From: Clostridia bacterium
Lineage (GTDB): Bacteria > Bacillota > Clostridia > Christensenellales > UBA1242
Assembly (NCBI GenBank): GCA_900768545.1
Contig: CAAGDD010000005.1
Span: forward strand, 99,839-163,838
Length of the DNA stretch: 64,000 bases
Direction of reading: 5' to 3'
Shown here piece by piece: positions 1 to 9,044 of this stretch. Position 1 is the stretch's first letter, and each line of letters opens with the position of its first letter. The notes beneath the pieces are model-generated. The model saw only the letters and a list, made by a program, of their open reading frames with translations. It had not been told where the DNA came from and did not search any database. Made by a program: the position numbers and the translations under genes.

Positions 1-146
1 ATCCAAATTTGGCAGAAGTATTTATGGGATTTGGAATGCACTGCATTTCTTGCCCAGTTAGCCAAATGGAAACTGTTGAAGAAGCCGGTCAAGTTCACGG
101 AATTGATATCGAATTTTTGCTTAAAAAGTTAAACGAAAACGCCTAA
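1..146 (+). CDS. DUF1858 (hybrid-cluster-associated redox disulfide) protein, 3' end only
   Basis: The first 146 bases are the tail of a gene that starts outside the window. Codons run from base 3 and end in TAA at 144-146. The visible 47 residues contain GMHCISCPVSQMETVEEA followed by HGIDIEFLLKKLNEN. This is the signature of the DUF1858 / ScdA-N-like family, in which two cysteines spaced C-x2-C are the proposed redox disulfide. The family is small (about 70 residues), so perhaps 20-30 residues are missing. It is often found with hybrid cluster protein or iron-sulfur repair functions; nothing here shows which role applies. It converges on hflX with one shared terminator. Confidence 0.85.
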   Translation, partial: PNLAEVFMGFGMHCISCPVSQMETVEEAGQVHGIDIEFLLKKLNENA

Positions 147-169
147 CATTTTGCAAAAAATTCAAACAA

Positions 170-196
170 AAAAACTGCCAAATTGGCAGTTTTTTT
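170..196. terminator. Bidirectional terminator between DUF1858 gene and hflX
   Basis: An 11-bp stem (AAAAACTGCCA against TGGCAGTTTTT) with a 3-nt loop is followed by a T run on the plus strand and, because of the A run on its other side, also on the minus strand. It lies exactly between two convergent stop codons. Confidence 0.85.
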
Positions 197-1275
197 TAAT
201 ATAATCTCGAAGCAATGATTTGTTTCAATTTGTCAACATTTTCTTTCTTTTTGATAGTGAAAAGCACTTGATTTTCTTTCACCAAAATTGGAGCAGTACA
301 AAGGTCTGTTTTGTTTAAAATAACAAGCCTATTTTTTGTTGCATTAAGCGAATCCAATATCTCGTTTGTGATTTGAATGTTTTTATTATAAAATTTGTCT
401 GAAACATCAACAACATGCAAAATCAAGTCGGCACTCGCCACTTCTTCCAAAGTTGAAGAAAAACTTTCAACAAGTTCGTGTGGCAATTTGCTAATAAACC
501 CAACAGTGTCAGTCAAAACACAAAATTTCCCGTCTTGCAAAAACATTCGGCGACTTGTTGTGTCCAAAGTGGCAAACAATTTGTCGTCAGCATAAATATT
601 TTCTTTTGTAAGTAAATTGAAAATGCTGCTTTTGCCCGCGTTTGTATATCCACCAAGCACAACGCTTTTGATATTGTTTTTATCTCTCAAAATTTTGTTT
701 TGTCTGCGGCTATTTTTGATTTTTTCAATTTCTTTTTCAAGCGTCAAAATCTCTTTTTCAAGTTTTCGGCGATCTAGTTCGATCTTTGTTTCACCAGGAC
801 CGCGCATTCCCGCACCCTTTCCACCAAAACGACCTTGACTGCCTTGCATTGACGAAAGTCTTGTCAAAAGATATTTGTTTTGAGCAAGTTTAACTTCAAT
901 TTTTCCTTCGCTCGACTTTGCGTTAAGTGCAAAAATATCTATGATGAGCAAAATTCGATCAAGCACCTTGATGCCAAGTTCGTCTGACAAATTTCGAAGT
1001 TGCGAGCCCGTCAACTGATAATCGACCACCAAACAATCACAAGGATTTTCTGCCAAAAACTGTTTAATTTCTTCAACTTTTCCGCTGCCCATAACAGTGC
1101 GACGATTAAACGCGTCAGTGCTTTGCGAAAAGATTTTCAAAACTTCAAGATCCGCAGAAAAACACAGTCTGCTTATCTCTGCAAACTGATATTCTTTGTC
1201 GCGGTCGTCTTCAATCGGACAAAAAACTATTGCCTTTTCTTTTTCATCTTCCAAAACTTTATGCATATTTTTCAT
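196..1275 (-). CDS. hflX: GTPase HflX
   Basis: Ribosome-associated GTPase that in other bacteria binds the 50S subunit and splits stalled or heat-damaged ribosomes. The 359 residues show the HflX N-terminal domain with the glycine-rich GGKGAGMRGPGETKIELDRR segment (about 151-170), a coiled-coil linker, then a G domain: Walker A GGYTNAGKSS (about 208-217), switch I FATLDTTSRRM, DTVGF (256-260) and NKTD (about 321). The length is normal. No Shine-Dalgarno precedes the ATG at 1275; a TATAAT ends 6 nt upstream of it, so the mRNA may be leaderless. ATG at 1266 is an alternative start. It lies 43 bp downstream of the lipoprotein gene but has its own promoter. Confidence 0.95.
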   Translation of the reverse strand: MKNMHKVLEDEKEKAIVFCPIEDDRDKEYQFAEISRLCFSADLEVLKIFSQSTDAFNRRTVMGSGKVEEIKQFLAENPCDCLVVDYQLTGSQLRNLSDELGIKVLDRILLIIDIFALNAKSSEGKIEVKLAQNKYLLTRLSSMQGSQGRFGGKGAGMRGPGETKIELDRRKLEKEILTLEKEIEKIKNSRRQNKILRDKNNIKSVVLGGYTNAGKSSIFNLLTKENIYADDKLFATLDTTSRRMFLQDGKFCVLTDTVGFISKLPHELVESFSSTLEEVASADLILHVVDVSDKFYNKNIQITNEILDSLNATKNRLVILNKTDLCTAPILVKENQVLFTIKKKENVDKLKQIIASRLY

Positions 1276-1281
1276 AAAGAA

Positions 1282-1309
1282 ATTATAACAAACTCAAAAG
1301 TTTTTTCAA
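1282..1309 (-). promoter_or_regulatory. hflX promoter, leaderless type
   Basis: Read on the minus strand: TTGAAA (1304-1309), 16-bp spacer, extended -10 TGTTATAAT with the hexamer at 1282-1287. Six bases separate the hexamer from the ATG, so transcription should begin at or within the start codon. Confidence 0.6.
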
Positions 1310-1318
1310 AGCAAATTA

Positions 1319-1987
1319 TTAGCTTTTTGCCAAAACTGCACCGTCTTTTGTTGAAATTATTATAGAAAATGTTTGATTTTGAGCGTTTAAGATGCTAAAA
1401 CACCAAAAAACGCCGTCAAAATCGTTTGCTTTTTTATCCAAAACTGTCAAATAACACTCCGCATTTAACGTATTGAAACTCTTGCACTCCAAAATTTGTT
1501 TTTCGAGTTCAACGCTTGCAATCTCAAGCGCTTTGTCAGCATTTACACCAAAATCTTTTGACATACATTCAAGTTTTAAAACGCTTTTTTCAAACTCAAC
1601 AAAAACCTCTTCACCTTCGCCCACACTTTTGCCAAGATCAAACATATATTTGTTGTTTAAAGTGTTTAATTCAAATTCTTTTTCTTCACGAGTTTGCCCA
1701 ATCGTCACAAAAACATTAATCATTGAATTTTGACGCGCTTTTGAAAAACTCAAACTAAATAGCGTAAATTCGACAGTTTCATTTTTTCGGCCGTCCATAA
1801 GATAATTTTTCTCGCGCTCGCCCGATGACAGCGAACAATAAAACTCGTCATTTTCACCATAATAATAAACTTTTGTTATTTCTGACATATTTTCTTTCAC
1901 AAGTTGATATGTCGTTTTTCCGCAACCACATGCCACTGATGCAACAAAAAGCGTCATCAAAAGCACCAAAAACATTCTTTTTTTCAT
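1319..1987 (-). CDS. Predicted lipoprotein of unknown function
   Basis: 222 residues. The N-terminus is a lipoprotein-like signal: MKKR, a hydrophobic stretch, then VASVACGCG, where Cys20 or Cys22 could be lipidated (the lipobox is imperfect). The mature part is Lys/Glu-rich and probably extracytoplasmic; I recognise no family. An upstream in-frame ATG at 2002 exists, but the start at 1987 is preferred because GGGGGA lies just before it and the signal peptide then begins cleanly. It is divergent from fba. hflX lies directly downstream on the same strand. Confidence 0.7.
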   Translation of the reverse strand: MKKRMFLVLLMTLFVASVACGCGKTTYQLVKENMSEITKVYYYGENDEFYCSLSSGEREKNYLMDGRKNETVEFTLFSLSFSKARQNSMINVFVTIGQTREEKEFELNTLNNKYMFDLGKSVGEGEEVFVEFEKSVLKLECMSKDFGVNADKALEIASVELEKQILECKSFNTLNAECYLTVLDKKANDFDGVFWCFSILNAQNQTFSIIISTKDGAVLAKS

Positions 1988-2003
1988 AATTCCCCCATAC
2001 ATT

Positions 2004-2032
2004 TTTATAATAGCCGATTTTAAGTTTGTAAA
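2004..2032 (-). promoter_or_regulatory. Promoter of the lipoprotein gene
   Basis: TTTACA (2027-2032), 17-bp spacer, TATAAA (2004-2009), read on the minus strand, about 20 bp upstream of the ATG at 1987. Confidence 0.55.
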
Positions 2033-2083
2033 AAAAATAAAATGTGTTAAAATAATGTTGAATTAAAAGGAAAAATCGCGAAT

Positions 2084-3004
2084 ATGAAAAGTTTAAAATT
2101 TTATTTGAAAGACGCTATGAAAAATGGCTATGCACTTGGAGCTTACAATTTTGTAAACATGGAAACATTGAAAGGAATTTGTGAAGGCTGCAAAAAAACA
2201 AACTCGCCCGCTATTGTTTCGGTCAGCGAAGGCGCGCTGGAATATATGAACGAAAGTTTTGTAAAAAATTTGTATGATAGTGCAAAAAACGAATATAAAG
2301 TTCCTATCTTTTTACATCTTGATCACGGAAAAAGTTTTGAAGTTTGCAAAAAAGCTATCGCTCTCGGCTTTGAAAGCGTGATGATTGACGGAAGTTCACT
2401 TGACTATGCCGAAAACGTAAAATTGACAAAAAAAGTGACTGACTACGCCCACAAAAAAGGTGCGCTTGTTGAAGCCGAACTTGGAGTTTTGGCTGGCGTC
2501 GAAGATACTGTCAGCGCAGAAAAAAATATTTACACAGATCCAGACCAAGCAAAAGACTTTGTTGAAAAAACAAATTGCGACACTTTGGCAATCGCTATTG
2601 GCACAAGCCACGGTGCTTACAAATTTAAAGGTGAACAAAAACTCGCTTTTGATATTTTGAAAAAAATTCAAGAGAAAATTCCAAACACTCCACTTGTTTT
2701 GCATGGTGCTTCAAGCGTGCCACAAAAATATGTTGAGACTTTCAATCAATATGGCGGAAATATCACCGGTGCTGTTGGCGTGCCTGAAAAACTTTTGACA
2801 AAAGCGTGCACAAAATTTCATGTTTACAAAATAAACAGCGACACAGATATTCGCCTTGCTTATATGTCAACTTTTAGAAAATATTTAACAGAAAATCCTA
2901 GCGTTTTTGATTTAAGAAAACCAAATGTTTGTGCTATAAAAGAGATTTCAAATCTTATAGCAGACAAAAACAAAAGAGTGTTTAAAAATGCAAACAAAGC
3001 ATAA
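2084..3004 (+). CDS. fba: Class II fructose-bisphosphate aldolase
   Basis: Zinc-dependent glycolytic aldolase that interconverts fructose 1,6-bisphosphate with dihydroxyacetone phosphate and glyceraldehyde 3-phosphate in the cytosol. The 306 residues carry family hallmarks in order: GAYNF (19-23), HLDHG (78-82, catalytic Asp and zinc His), VMIDGS, the zinc-binding EAELG (about 130), GTSHGAYKF (about 173), the second zinc histidine in HGASS (207-211) and INSDTDIR near the end (phosphate-binding region). The length is typical. An AAAGGA motif lies about 12 bases before the ATG. It stands alone between divergent and convergent neighbours. Confidence 0.95.
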   Translation: MKSLKFYLKDAMKNGYALGAYNFVNMETLKGICEGCKKTNSPAIVSVSEGALEYMNESFVKNLYDSAKNEYKVPIFLHLDHGKSFEVCKKAIALGFESVMIDGSSLDYAENVKLTKKVTDYAHKKGALVEAELGVLAGVEDTVSAEKNIYTDPDQAKDFVEKTNCDTLAIAIGTSHGAYKFKGEQKLAFDILKKIQEKIPNTPLVLHGASSVPQKYVETFNQYGGNITGAVGVPEKLLTKACTKFHVYKINSDTDIRLAYMSTFRKYLTENPSVFDLRKPNVCAIKEISNLIADKNKRVFKNANKA

Positions 3005-3021
3005 AAGCATCAAAAATAACA

Positions 3022-3050
3022 AAAAAAACTCAAAAATTTTGAGTTTTTTT
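3022..3050 (+). terminator. fba terminator
   Basis: The hairpin AACTCAAAA / TTTTGAGTT is followed by seven T, 18 bp after the fba stop. The A run on its other side may let it also serve the convergent walJ-like gene. Confidence 0.8.
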
Positions 3051-3072
3051 ATTATTTTTTGCTATTTTTTAA

Positions 3073-3855
3073 TTATTTTAATTTGAAAAGTGTTGTCGGT
3101 CTTGTGAGTGCAACATCAATTCTAAATATTTCACCTTCGTTGAAACCCTTTTCTGCCAAAAGCGAAGTTATGTAATTGTATGCAAGTTGTGGCGTGTTGT
3201 TTTCTTTGCTTAAGTGCGCTAAAACGATTTGTTTTGTTCCCGTTGCGATCAGTTTTTCAGCAAAATTTTCTGACGCATCGTTTGACAAATGTCCGTTTTT
3301 GCCAGCAATTCTCATCTTCAAAGAGAGTGGATATTTTTCACAATTTTTAAGCATATTGATATCGTGATTTGCTTCAAGATAGACAAGTTGACACCCTTTT
3401 ACGCCTTCAAAAATCTTTTCGTCAGTGTGCCCCAAATCGGTCAAAATTCCAATCTTTCTATCACCATTTTCAATCTTGTAGCCAAAACATTTCACATCAT
3501 GTGGAAGTTCGATTGGATTGAAAATTAAATCTTTGATAGCAAACGCTTCATTGAAAATCTTTTTGTTTTGGTCAGGAATTTTGTCAAGTTTGTCATACAA
3601 ATTTTTCCAAACATCTTCGTGAGCATAGACAGGAACGTCAAACTTTTGGCTAAAAACATTTATGCCTTTGACATGGTCAACATGCTCATGCGTAACAACA
3701 ATCGCGTCGAGAGATTTTCCGTCAACTCCAATAAGATTTAAACGCGATTGAGTTTCTTTGCATGAAAGACCATCATCCACCAAAATTCGTGCATTTTCAG
3801 ATTCAATATATGTAAGATTCCCGTCACTTCCTGACGACAAATTTATAACTCTCAT
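3073..3855 (-). CDS. walJ: Metallo-beta-lactamase-fold hydrolase, WalJ/YycJ type
   Basis: 260 residues with the metallo-hydrolase motif THEHVDH (residues 55-61), further metal ligands in GHLSNDAS and IVLAHLS, and an N-terminus (INLSSGSDGN) typical of YycJ/WalJ. In Bacillus and Streptococcus this gene accompanies the walRK two-component system and has been linked to DNA repair and cell-division coordination. Here walRK is not adjacent; instead uvrA lies upstream across a GC-rich repeat element. No Shine-Dalgarno is evident. A TAAAAT hexamer ends 8 nt before the ATG, so the mRNA may be nearly leaderless. Confidence 0.85.
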   Translation of the reverse strand: MRVINLSSGSDGNLTYIESENARILVDDGLSCKETQSRLNLIGVDGKSLDAIVVTHEHVDHVKGINVFSQKFDVPVYAHEDVWKNLYDKLDKIPDQNKKIFNEAFAIKDLIFNPIELPHDVKCFGYKIENGDRKIGILTDLGHTDEKIFEGVKGCQLVYLEANHDINMLKNCEKYPLSLKMRIAGKNGHLSNDASENFAEKLIATGTKQIVLAHLSKENNTPQLAYNYITSLLAEKGFNEGEIFRIDVALTRPTTLFKLK

Positions 3856-3897
3856 TTCACTATATTTTACTATTATCGAAAATTTTTGTCAACTCTG

Positions 3898-4034
3898 GTG
3901 GGGCGAAAGTTGCAGCCCGCGGCCAGCGGGCTGTCTTTTTTGTCCGCACGCGCAAAAAAGCTGCAAAAGGTTCGCCCGATTCGCGGACAAAAAAGAGCGT
4001 GAAAAACTTTCGTTTTTCACGCAAACTTTCGCCC
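3898..4034. repeat. GC-rich nested-palindrome element, copy 1
   Basis: A GC-rich island of about 137 bp between uvrA and walJ. Outer inverted repeat: GGGCGAAAGTT (3901-3911) against AACTTTCGCCC (4024-4034). Inside are three perfect stems: 8 bp CAGCCCGC/GCGGGCTG (3913-3933, 5-nt loop), 14 bp TCTTTTTTGTCCGC with its complement (3934-3947 / 3983-3996) and 11 bp GCGTGAAAAAC with its complement (3997-4022, 4-nt loop). The right end lies one base from the uvrA stop codon. The left end GTGGGGCGAAA is shared with copy 2. Confidence 0.8.
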
Positions 4035-4035
4035 G

Positions 4036-6846
4036 TTAGAGCATTTTTTTCAAAAATTTCCCAGTCCAACTATCTGGCATTTGAGCAATTTCTTCAGGTG
4101 TTCCCGTTCCAACAATCGTTCCGCCTTCATCGCCGCCTTCTGGGCCAATATCAATAATATAATCAGCACACTTTATCACATCAAGATTATGCTCAATCAC
4201 AACAACCGAGTTTCCATTTCCAACCAATCGATCCAAAATTGCAACAAGTTTTTTAACATCATAAATATGAAGTCCTGTCGTTGGTTCATCCAAAATATAC
4301 ATTGTTTTTCCAGTGTCACGACGAGCAAGTTCGGTCGCAAGTTTAACTCTTTGTGCTTCACCACCAGACAAAGTTGTAGCAGGTTGTCCAAGTTTGATAT
4401 AAGAAAGTCCAACATCATAAAGTGCCTGCATTTTTGTTTTGATTTGTGGAATATTCTCAAAAAATGCAAGCGCTTCTTCAACAGTCATATCAAGCACATC
4501 ACTGATTGTTTTGCCTTTATATTTCACTTCCAAAGTCTCACGATTGTAACGCTTTCCTTTGCAGACTTCACAAGGCACGGTAACGTCTGGCAAGAAGAAC
4601 ATTTCAATCTCTTTCACGCCAGCACCTTCGCAAGTTTCACAGCGGCCGCCTTTGACATTAAAACTAAATCTTCCCGAATTAAATCCGCGCGCTTTTGCAT
4701 CTGGAGTTGCCGCAAAAAGGTCTCGAATAGCAGTAAACACGCCAGTGTAAGTGGCTGGATTGCTTCGTGGAGTTCTGCCGATTGGCGCTTGGTCGATCGC
4801 AATAACTTTGTCCAAAACTTCGACATTTTTGATTTCTTTAAAATTGCCAAGTTCGAGTTTGCTGTTGTTTAAAGTGTTTGACAAATACGGATACAAAACG
4901 CCGTTGATCAAGCTCGACTTTCCGCTTCCCGAAACTCCGGTCACACATGTGAAAATGCCGGTTGGAATTTTTACAGTTATGTTTTTCAAATTGTTTTGTT
5001 TTGCTCCAACAATCGTCAAAAAGTCTTGTGGCTTTCTTCTTGTTTTTGGAACTTCAATTTTGTCATCGCCACGCAAAAACTTTGCAGTGATAGACTTTTT
5101 GTTTTTCATAACTTGCTCAACTGTTCCGCACGCAACAATTTCGCCGCCGTGCACGCCAGCATAAGGTCCAACATCGACCAGATAATCAGCTGCTCTAATT
5201 GTGTCTTCGTCGTGTTCGACAACAATCAAGGTGTTTCCAAGATCTTTGAGTTTTTTCAAAGTGTTTAAAAGTTTTTCATTGTCGCGTTGATGAAGTCCTA
5301 TAGAAGGTTCGTCCAAAATATACAAAACTCCCACGAGTCCGCTTCCAATTTGTGTTGCAAGACGAATACGTTGTGCTTCACCGCCCGACAAACTTTCAGC
5401 CGAACGACTCAACGTCAAATATCCAAGACCAACATCTCTCAAAAAACTGAGTCTTGCCAAAATTTCTTTCAAAATAGGTTCGGCTATCACTTGCTTTGCT
5501 TTTGACAAGCCCAAATTTTCAAATGTTGGGATCAAATCGCGAACACACTTCGAACAATAATCTTCGATATCCAATTTGTTAATTTTAATAGACAATGCAC
5601 TTTCATTTAAACGCTTTCCGCCACAAACACAACATTTTTGTTCTCTCATAAAGCGATTGATTTCAAACTTCACCCATTCGCTTGTGGTTTCTTTGTATCT
5701 GCGACGCAAATTGTTAATTATTCCTTCAAAAGGAACGGTCCAAAGACGCTTGCCGCGTTCGCTTTCGAGTTCGACATCAATTTTGTCTTCGCCAGTGCCA
5801 TACAAAATAATATCTACTTTCTTTTTTTGCAAATCCTTGACTGGCACGGTGACATCAATATCATATTTTTCTGCCAAAGCGTCAAGATAAGACTTCGCCA
5901 TTGAGCCACTTTCATATTTCCAACCAGTGAGATTGAAAGCGCCTTCGCTGATTGACAAATGCGAATTTTTCAAAACTATCGCTTCATCAATATCCATTGT
6001 GTAGCCAAGTCCCAAACAATTTGGACACGCGCCATAAGGAGCATTAAATGAGAAAAGTCTTGGCGAAACTTCTTCCAAAGTCCAGCCGCAATCTGGGCAC
6101 GCATAATTTGTCGAAAACATTTCACTCTTGCCTTCACTTTCGACCACAACAAGCCCTTCCGAAAGTTTCAAAGCAGTTTCCAAACTTCCCGTCAAACGAG
6201 AGTCTTTTCCGCTCTTCAAAACAATTCGGTCAATAACAACACTGATATTGTGCTTCAAGTTTTTGTCGAGAGTGATAGGTTCGTCAAGTGTATAAACTGC
6301 TCCGTCAACTTCAACTCTCACATATCCGCCCCGCTTCAAACTTTCGAAAAGTTTTTCATGTCTTCCTTTTTGTCCGCGGACAACTGGCGACAAGATCGTC
6401 ATCTTTGTCCCTTCTGGATATTCTTTGATTGCGTCAACAATTTGGTCAATGCTTTGTTGCTTGACTTCTTTGTGACAATGTGGGCAATATGGAGTGCCGA
6501 CACGCGCAAACAAAAGACGCAAATAATCATAAATCTCTGTAACTGTGCCGACTGTCGAACGCGGATTTCGGTTTGTTGTTTTTTGGTCGATTGAGATCGC
6601 TGGTGAAAGCCCTTCAATCACTTCAACATCAGGTTTTTGAGTTTGTCCCAAAAATTGACGCGCATAAGAAGAAAGGCTCTCGATATAACGGCGTTGTCCT
6701 TCTGCAAAAATTGTGCCAAAAGCAAGTGATGACTTTCCCGAGCCGCTCACCCCAGTAAACACAACAAATTTATCTCTTGGAATTTCGAGCGAAACATTTT
6801 TTAAATTGTTTTCTTTCGCCCCTTTAATAATAATTGAATTTTTCAT
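4036..6846 (-). CDS. uvrA: Excinuclease ABC subunit A
   Basis: Damage-recognition ATPase of nucleotide excision repair; it loads UvrB at lesions. The 936 residues are full length. They show two ABC ATPase cassettes, with Walker A GVSGSGKSS in each half and the signature LSGGEAQR in both, together with zinc-binding cysteines (CPDCGW...CPNC in the first half and CETCEG...CEVCKG in the second). The start MKNSIIIKG follows AGAGGT at good spacing. uvrB lies upstream on the same strand but has its own promoter and terminator, so the two are probably separate transcripts. Confidence 0.98.
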   Translation of the reverse strand: MKNSIIIKGAKENNLKNVSLEIPRDKFVVFTGVSGSGKSSLAFGTIFAEGQRRYIESLSSYARQFLGQTQKPDVEVIEGLSPAISIDQKTTNRNPRSTVGTVTEIYDYLRLLFARVGTPYCPHCHKEVKQQSIDQIVDAIKEYPEGTKMTILSPVVRGQKGRHEKLFESLKRGGYVRVEVDGAVYTLDEPITLDKNLKHNISVVIDRIVLKSGKDSRLTGSLETALKLSEGLVVVESEGKSEMFSTNYACPDCGWTLEEVSPRLFSFNAPYGACPNCLGLGYTMDIDEAIVLKNSHLSISEGAFNLTGWKYESGSMAKSYLDALAEKYDIDVTVPVKDLQKKKVDIILYGTGEDKIDVELESERGKRLWTVPFEGIINNLRRRYKETTSEWVKFEINRFMREQKCCVCGGKRLNESALSIKINKLDIEDYCSKCVRDLIPTFENLGLSKAKQVIAEPILKEILARLSFLRDVGLGYLTLSRSAESLSGGEAQRIRLATQIGSGLVGVLYILDEPSIGLHQRDNEKLLNTLKKLKDLGNTLIVVEHDEDTIRAADYLVDVGPYAGVHGGEIVACGTVEQVMKNKKSITAKFLRGDDKIEVPKTRRKPQDFLTIVGAKQNNLKNITVKIPTGIFTCVTGVSGSGKSSLINGVLYPYLSNTLNNSKLELGNFKEIKNVEVLDKVIAIDQAPIGRTPRSNPATYTGVFTAIRDLFAATPDAKARGFNSGRFSFNVKGGRCETCEGAGVKEIEMFFLPDVTVPCEVCKGKRYNRETLEVKYKGKTISDVLDMTVEEALAFFENIPQIKTKMQALYDVGLSYIKLGQPATTLSGGEAQRVKLATELARRDTGKTMYILDEPTTGLHIYDVKKLVAILDRLVGNGNSVVVIEHNLDVIKCADYIIDIGPEGGDEGGTIVGTGTPEEIAQMPDSWTGKFLKKML

Positions 6847-6862
6847 AAAACCTCTATCTTGT

Positions 6863-6871
6863 ATTATAACA
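6863..6871 (-). promoter_or_regulatory. uvrA extended -10 element
   Basis: On the minus strand TGTTATAAT lies 16 bases before the uvrA ATG. It is an extended -10 with no convincing -35. A short leader with AGAGGT follows. I see no LexA-like box in the 210-bp gap (6847-7055), which is otherwise plain AT-rich sequence. Confidence 0.5.
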
Positions 6872-7029
6872 CAAATAGCAAAGAAATAAAATATTTTGAG
6901 ATTATTTTTGTCTAAAAATTCAACAAAAAATATTCAATTTTCAAAAACAAAATTTGTTTGAAATAAATCAAAAAATAAACTAAATTTTCAAAAAATGTAA
7001 TTTTTTTGCGTTATTTTTTTAAAAAAATT

Positions 7030-7058
7030 AAAAAAATCAGCATTTTTGCTGATTTTTA
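7030..7058 (-). terminator. uvrB terminator containing its stop codon
   Basis: The hairpin AAAAATCAGCA / TGCTGATTTTT is followed, on the minus strand, by a long T-rich tract. The uvrB stop codon (7056-7058) sits at the foot of the stem. Confidence 0.8.
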
Positions 7059-9029
7059 TTCTATAACTTCTTTTTTATTTAATCGTTTTTTCAACTTATC
7101 AATTTTGTTTCGAAGTTCAATTGCTCTTTCAAAATCAAGTTGAGATGACGCGATTTTCATCATTGAAGTCAAGCGATCAATTTCGCGTGGAATATCCTTT
7201 TTGGCGATCGCTGTGTCACTGACTTTCTTGCTGATATCAAGTGTATTTTTGATTTCTTTGATAATCGTTTTTGGCACGATATTGTGCTCTTTGTTATATT
7301 CTTGTTGCAGTTTTCTTCGACGCATTGTTTCATCAATAGCCTTTCTCATTGAGTCAGTGATTGTATCGGCAAACATAATTACATGTCCATTTGCGTTTCT
7401 TGCGGCACGACCAATAGTTTGAATGAGTGCACCTTCACTTCTCAAAAATCCTTCTTTGTCAGCATCCAAAATGCACACAAGTTCGACTTCTGGCATATCA
7501 AGACCTTCTCTCAAAAGATTGATGCCAACCAATATATCAAACTCGCCTTGACGCAAGCCATTGATGATCTCTACACGTTCCATCGTGTCAATTTCGCTGT
7601 GCAAATATTTGACTTTAAATTCACGATCCACAAGATAAGTCGTCAAACTTTCTGCCATCTTTTTTGTAAGTGTTGTCACAAGCACACGCGCCCCGCGAGC
7701 AATCGTCTTTCGACACTCTTGCATCAATTCTTCAATTTGATTTTTGATAGGTCGAATTTCAATATCTGGATCAAGCAAACCTGTTGGACGAATAACTTGT
7801 TCAACCACTTGTCCGGCATGTTCGAGTTCATATTTCGAAGGAGTCGCCGAAACAAAAATTGTCTGCTTCAATTTCTTTTCAAATTCGTCAAATTTCAGTG
7901 GACGGTTGTCACGCGCAGCTTCAAGTCTAAAGCCATATTCGACAAGTGAGTCTTTTCGCGATTTATCACCATTATACATCGCACGAATTTGCGGAATTGT
8001 CATGTGACTTTCATCAATAATTGTCAAAAAGTCTTTTGGAAAATAATCAATCAATGTGTATGGTGGTTCGCCGGGTTTTCTTCCGTCAAAATAACGCGAA
8101 TAGTTTTCGATTCCGCTACAATAGCCCACTTCTTTCATCATCTCAATGTCATAAGCAACACGCTGTCCAATTCTTTCTGCTTCCAAAGGCTTTCCGTGCG
8201 CTTCAAAATTTTTGATCGCTATTTCACGATCTTTTTCAATTTGATCGATCGCATTTTTCAAAGTGTTGCTTCCCACAGCATAATGAGTTGCAGGATAAAT
8301 CGCAACATAAGAAAGTTCATTTATCATATTTCCGCTTACAGGATCAAACTCGAAAATCTTTTCGATTTCGTCGCCAAAAAATCTCACGCGGATCGCCATT
8401 TCACTTTGGTTTGCTGGAAAGATATCCAAAACATCCCCCTTAACGCGAAAAGTGGTTCGTTTGAAATCAATATCATTTCGCGTGTATTGAATCGCAATCA
8501 AATGATTTATCAAATCGTCGCGGTCAATCTCTTCACCTTCACGAAGCGAAATATGCAAATTGTGATATTCTTCTGGGCTGCCCAAGCCATATATGCACGA
8601 AACAGACGCAACAACGATCGTGTCTTTTCTCTCGAGCAAACTTGATGTGGCAGACGAACGAAGTTTATCAATATCGTCGTTGACACTCATATCTTTTTCA
8701 ATAAAAGTGTCAGTCGAAACTATGTAAGCTTCCGGCTGATAATAATCATAATATGAAACAAAATATTCAACGCGATTATTTGGAAAAAACTCACGAAACT
8801 CGTTACAAAGTTGGGCAGCCAAGGTTTTATTGTGCGCAATAACAAGCGTTGGCTTTTGCACCTTTTCAATGATGTTTGCCATTGTAAAAGTTTTTCCAGA
8901 GCCAGTAACACCAAGCAAAACTTGATCTTTTAAGCCTTCATCAAGCCCTTCGACAAGTTTTTCGATTGCTTGCGGCTGGTCGCCCGCTGGTTTGTATTTT
9001 GAATGTAAAACAAATTTTTCTTCTTCCAT
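7056..9029 (-). CDS. uvrB: Excinuclease ABC subunit B
   Basis: Helicase-like subunit that verifies damage and recruits UvrC. The 657 residues are full length. Visible are Walker A GVTGSGKT (40-47), the strand-separating beta-hairpin region YYDYYQPEAY, the Walker B DESH, helicase motifs with a VGINLLREGLD segment and QTIGRAARN, and a C-terminal UVR domain (SQLDFERAIELRNKIDKLKK) that contacts UvrC. No Shine-Dalgarno is present; the extended -10 TGCTATAAT ends 6 nt before the ATG. Confidence 0.98.
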   Translation of the reverse strand: MEEEKFVLHSKYKPAGDQPQAIEKLVEGLDEGLKDQVLLGVTGSGKTFTMANIIEKVQKPTLVIAHNKTLAAQLCNEFREFFPNNRVEYFVSYYDYYQPEAYIVSTDTFIEKDMSVNDDIDKLRSSATSSLLERKDTIVVASVSCIYGLGSPEEYHNLHISLREGEEIDRDDLINHLIAIQYTRNDIDFKRTTFRVKGDVLDIFPANQSEMAIRVRFFGDEIEKIFEFDPVSGNMINELSYVAIYPATHYAVGSNTLKNAIDQIEKDREIAIKNFEAHGKPLEAERIGQRVAYDIEMMKEVGYCSGIENYSRYFDGRKPGEPPYTLIDYFPKDFLTIIDESHMTIPQIRAMYNGDKSRKDSLVEYGFRLEAARDNRPLKFDEFEKKLKQTIFVSATPSKYELEHAGQVVEQVIRPTGLLDPDIEIRPIKNQIEELMQECRKTIARGARVLVTTLTKKMAESLTTYLVDREFKVKYLHSEIDTMERVEIINGLRQGEFDILVGINLLREGLDMPEVELVCILDADKEGFLRSEGALIQTIGRAARNANGHVIMFADTITDSMRKAIDETMRRRKLQQEYNKEHNIVPKTIIKEIKNTLDISKKVSDTAIAKKDIPREIDRLTSMMKIASSQLDFERAIELRNKIDKLKKRLNKKEVIE

Positions 9030-9035
9030 ATTTTT

Positions 9036-9044
9036 ATTATAGCA
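9036..9044 (-). promoter_or_regulatory. uvrB promoter, leaderless type
   Basis: Extended -10 TGCTATAAT on the minus strand, hexamer at 9036-9041, followed by AAAAAT and then the ATG. A TTGTTT about 18 bp upstream could act as a weak -35. Confidence 0.6.

Noticed and set aside
3860..4069. 69-codon minus-strand frame between walJ and uvrA
   Set aside because: It consists mostly of the GC-rich palindromic element and overlaps uvrA; there is no ribosome-binding site.
4081..4872. 263-codon plus-strand frame opposite uvrA
   Set aside because: It is the mirror of the uvrA coding frame; composition and Ser/Asn/Phe-rich product are typical of an antisense shadow.
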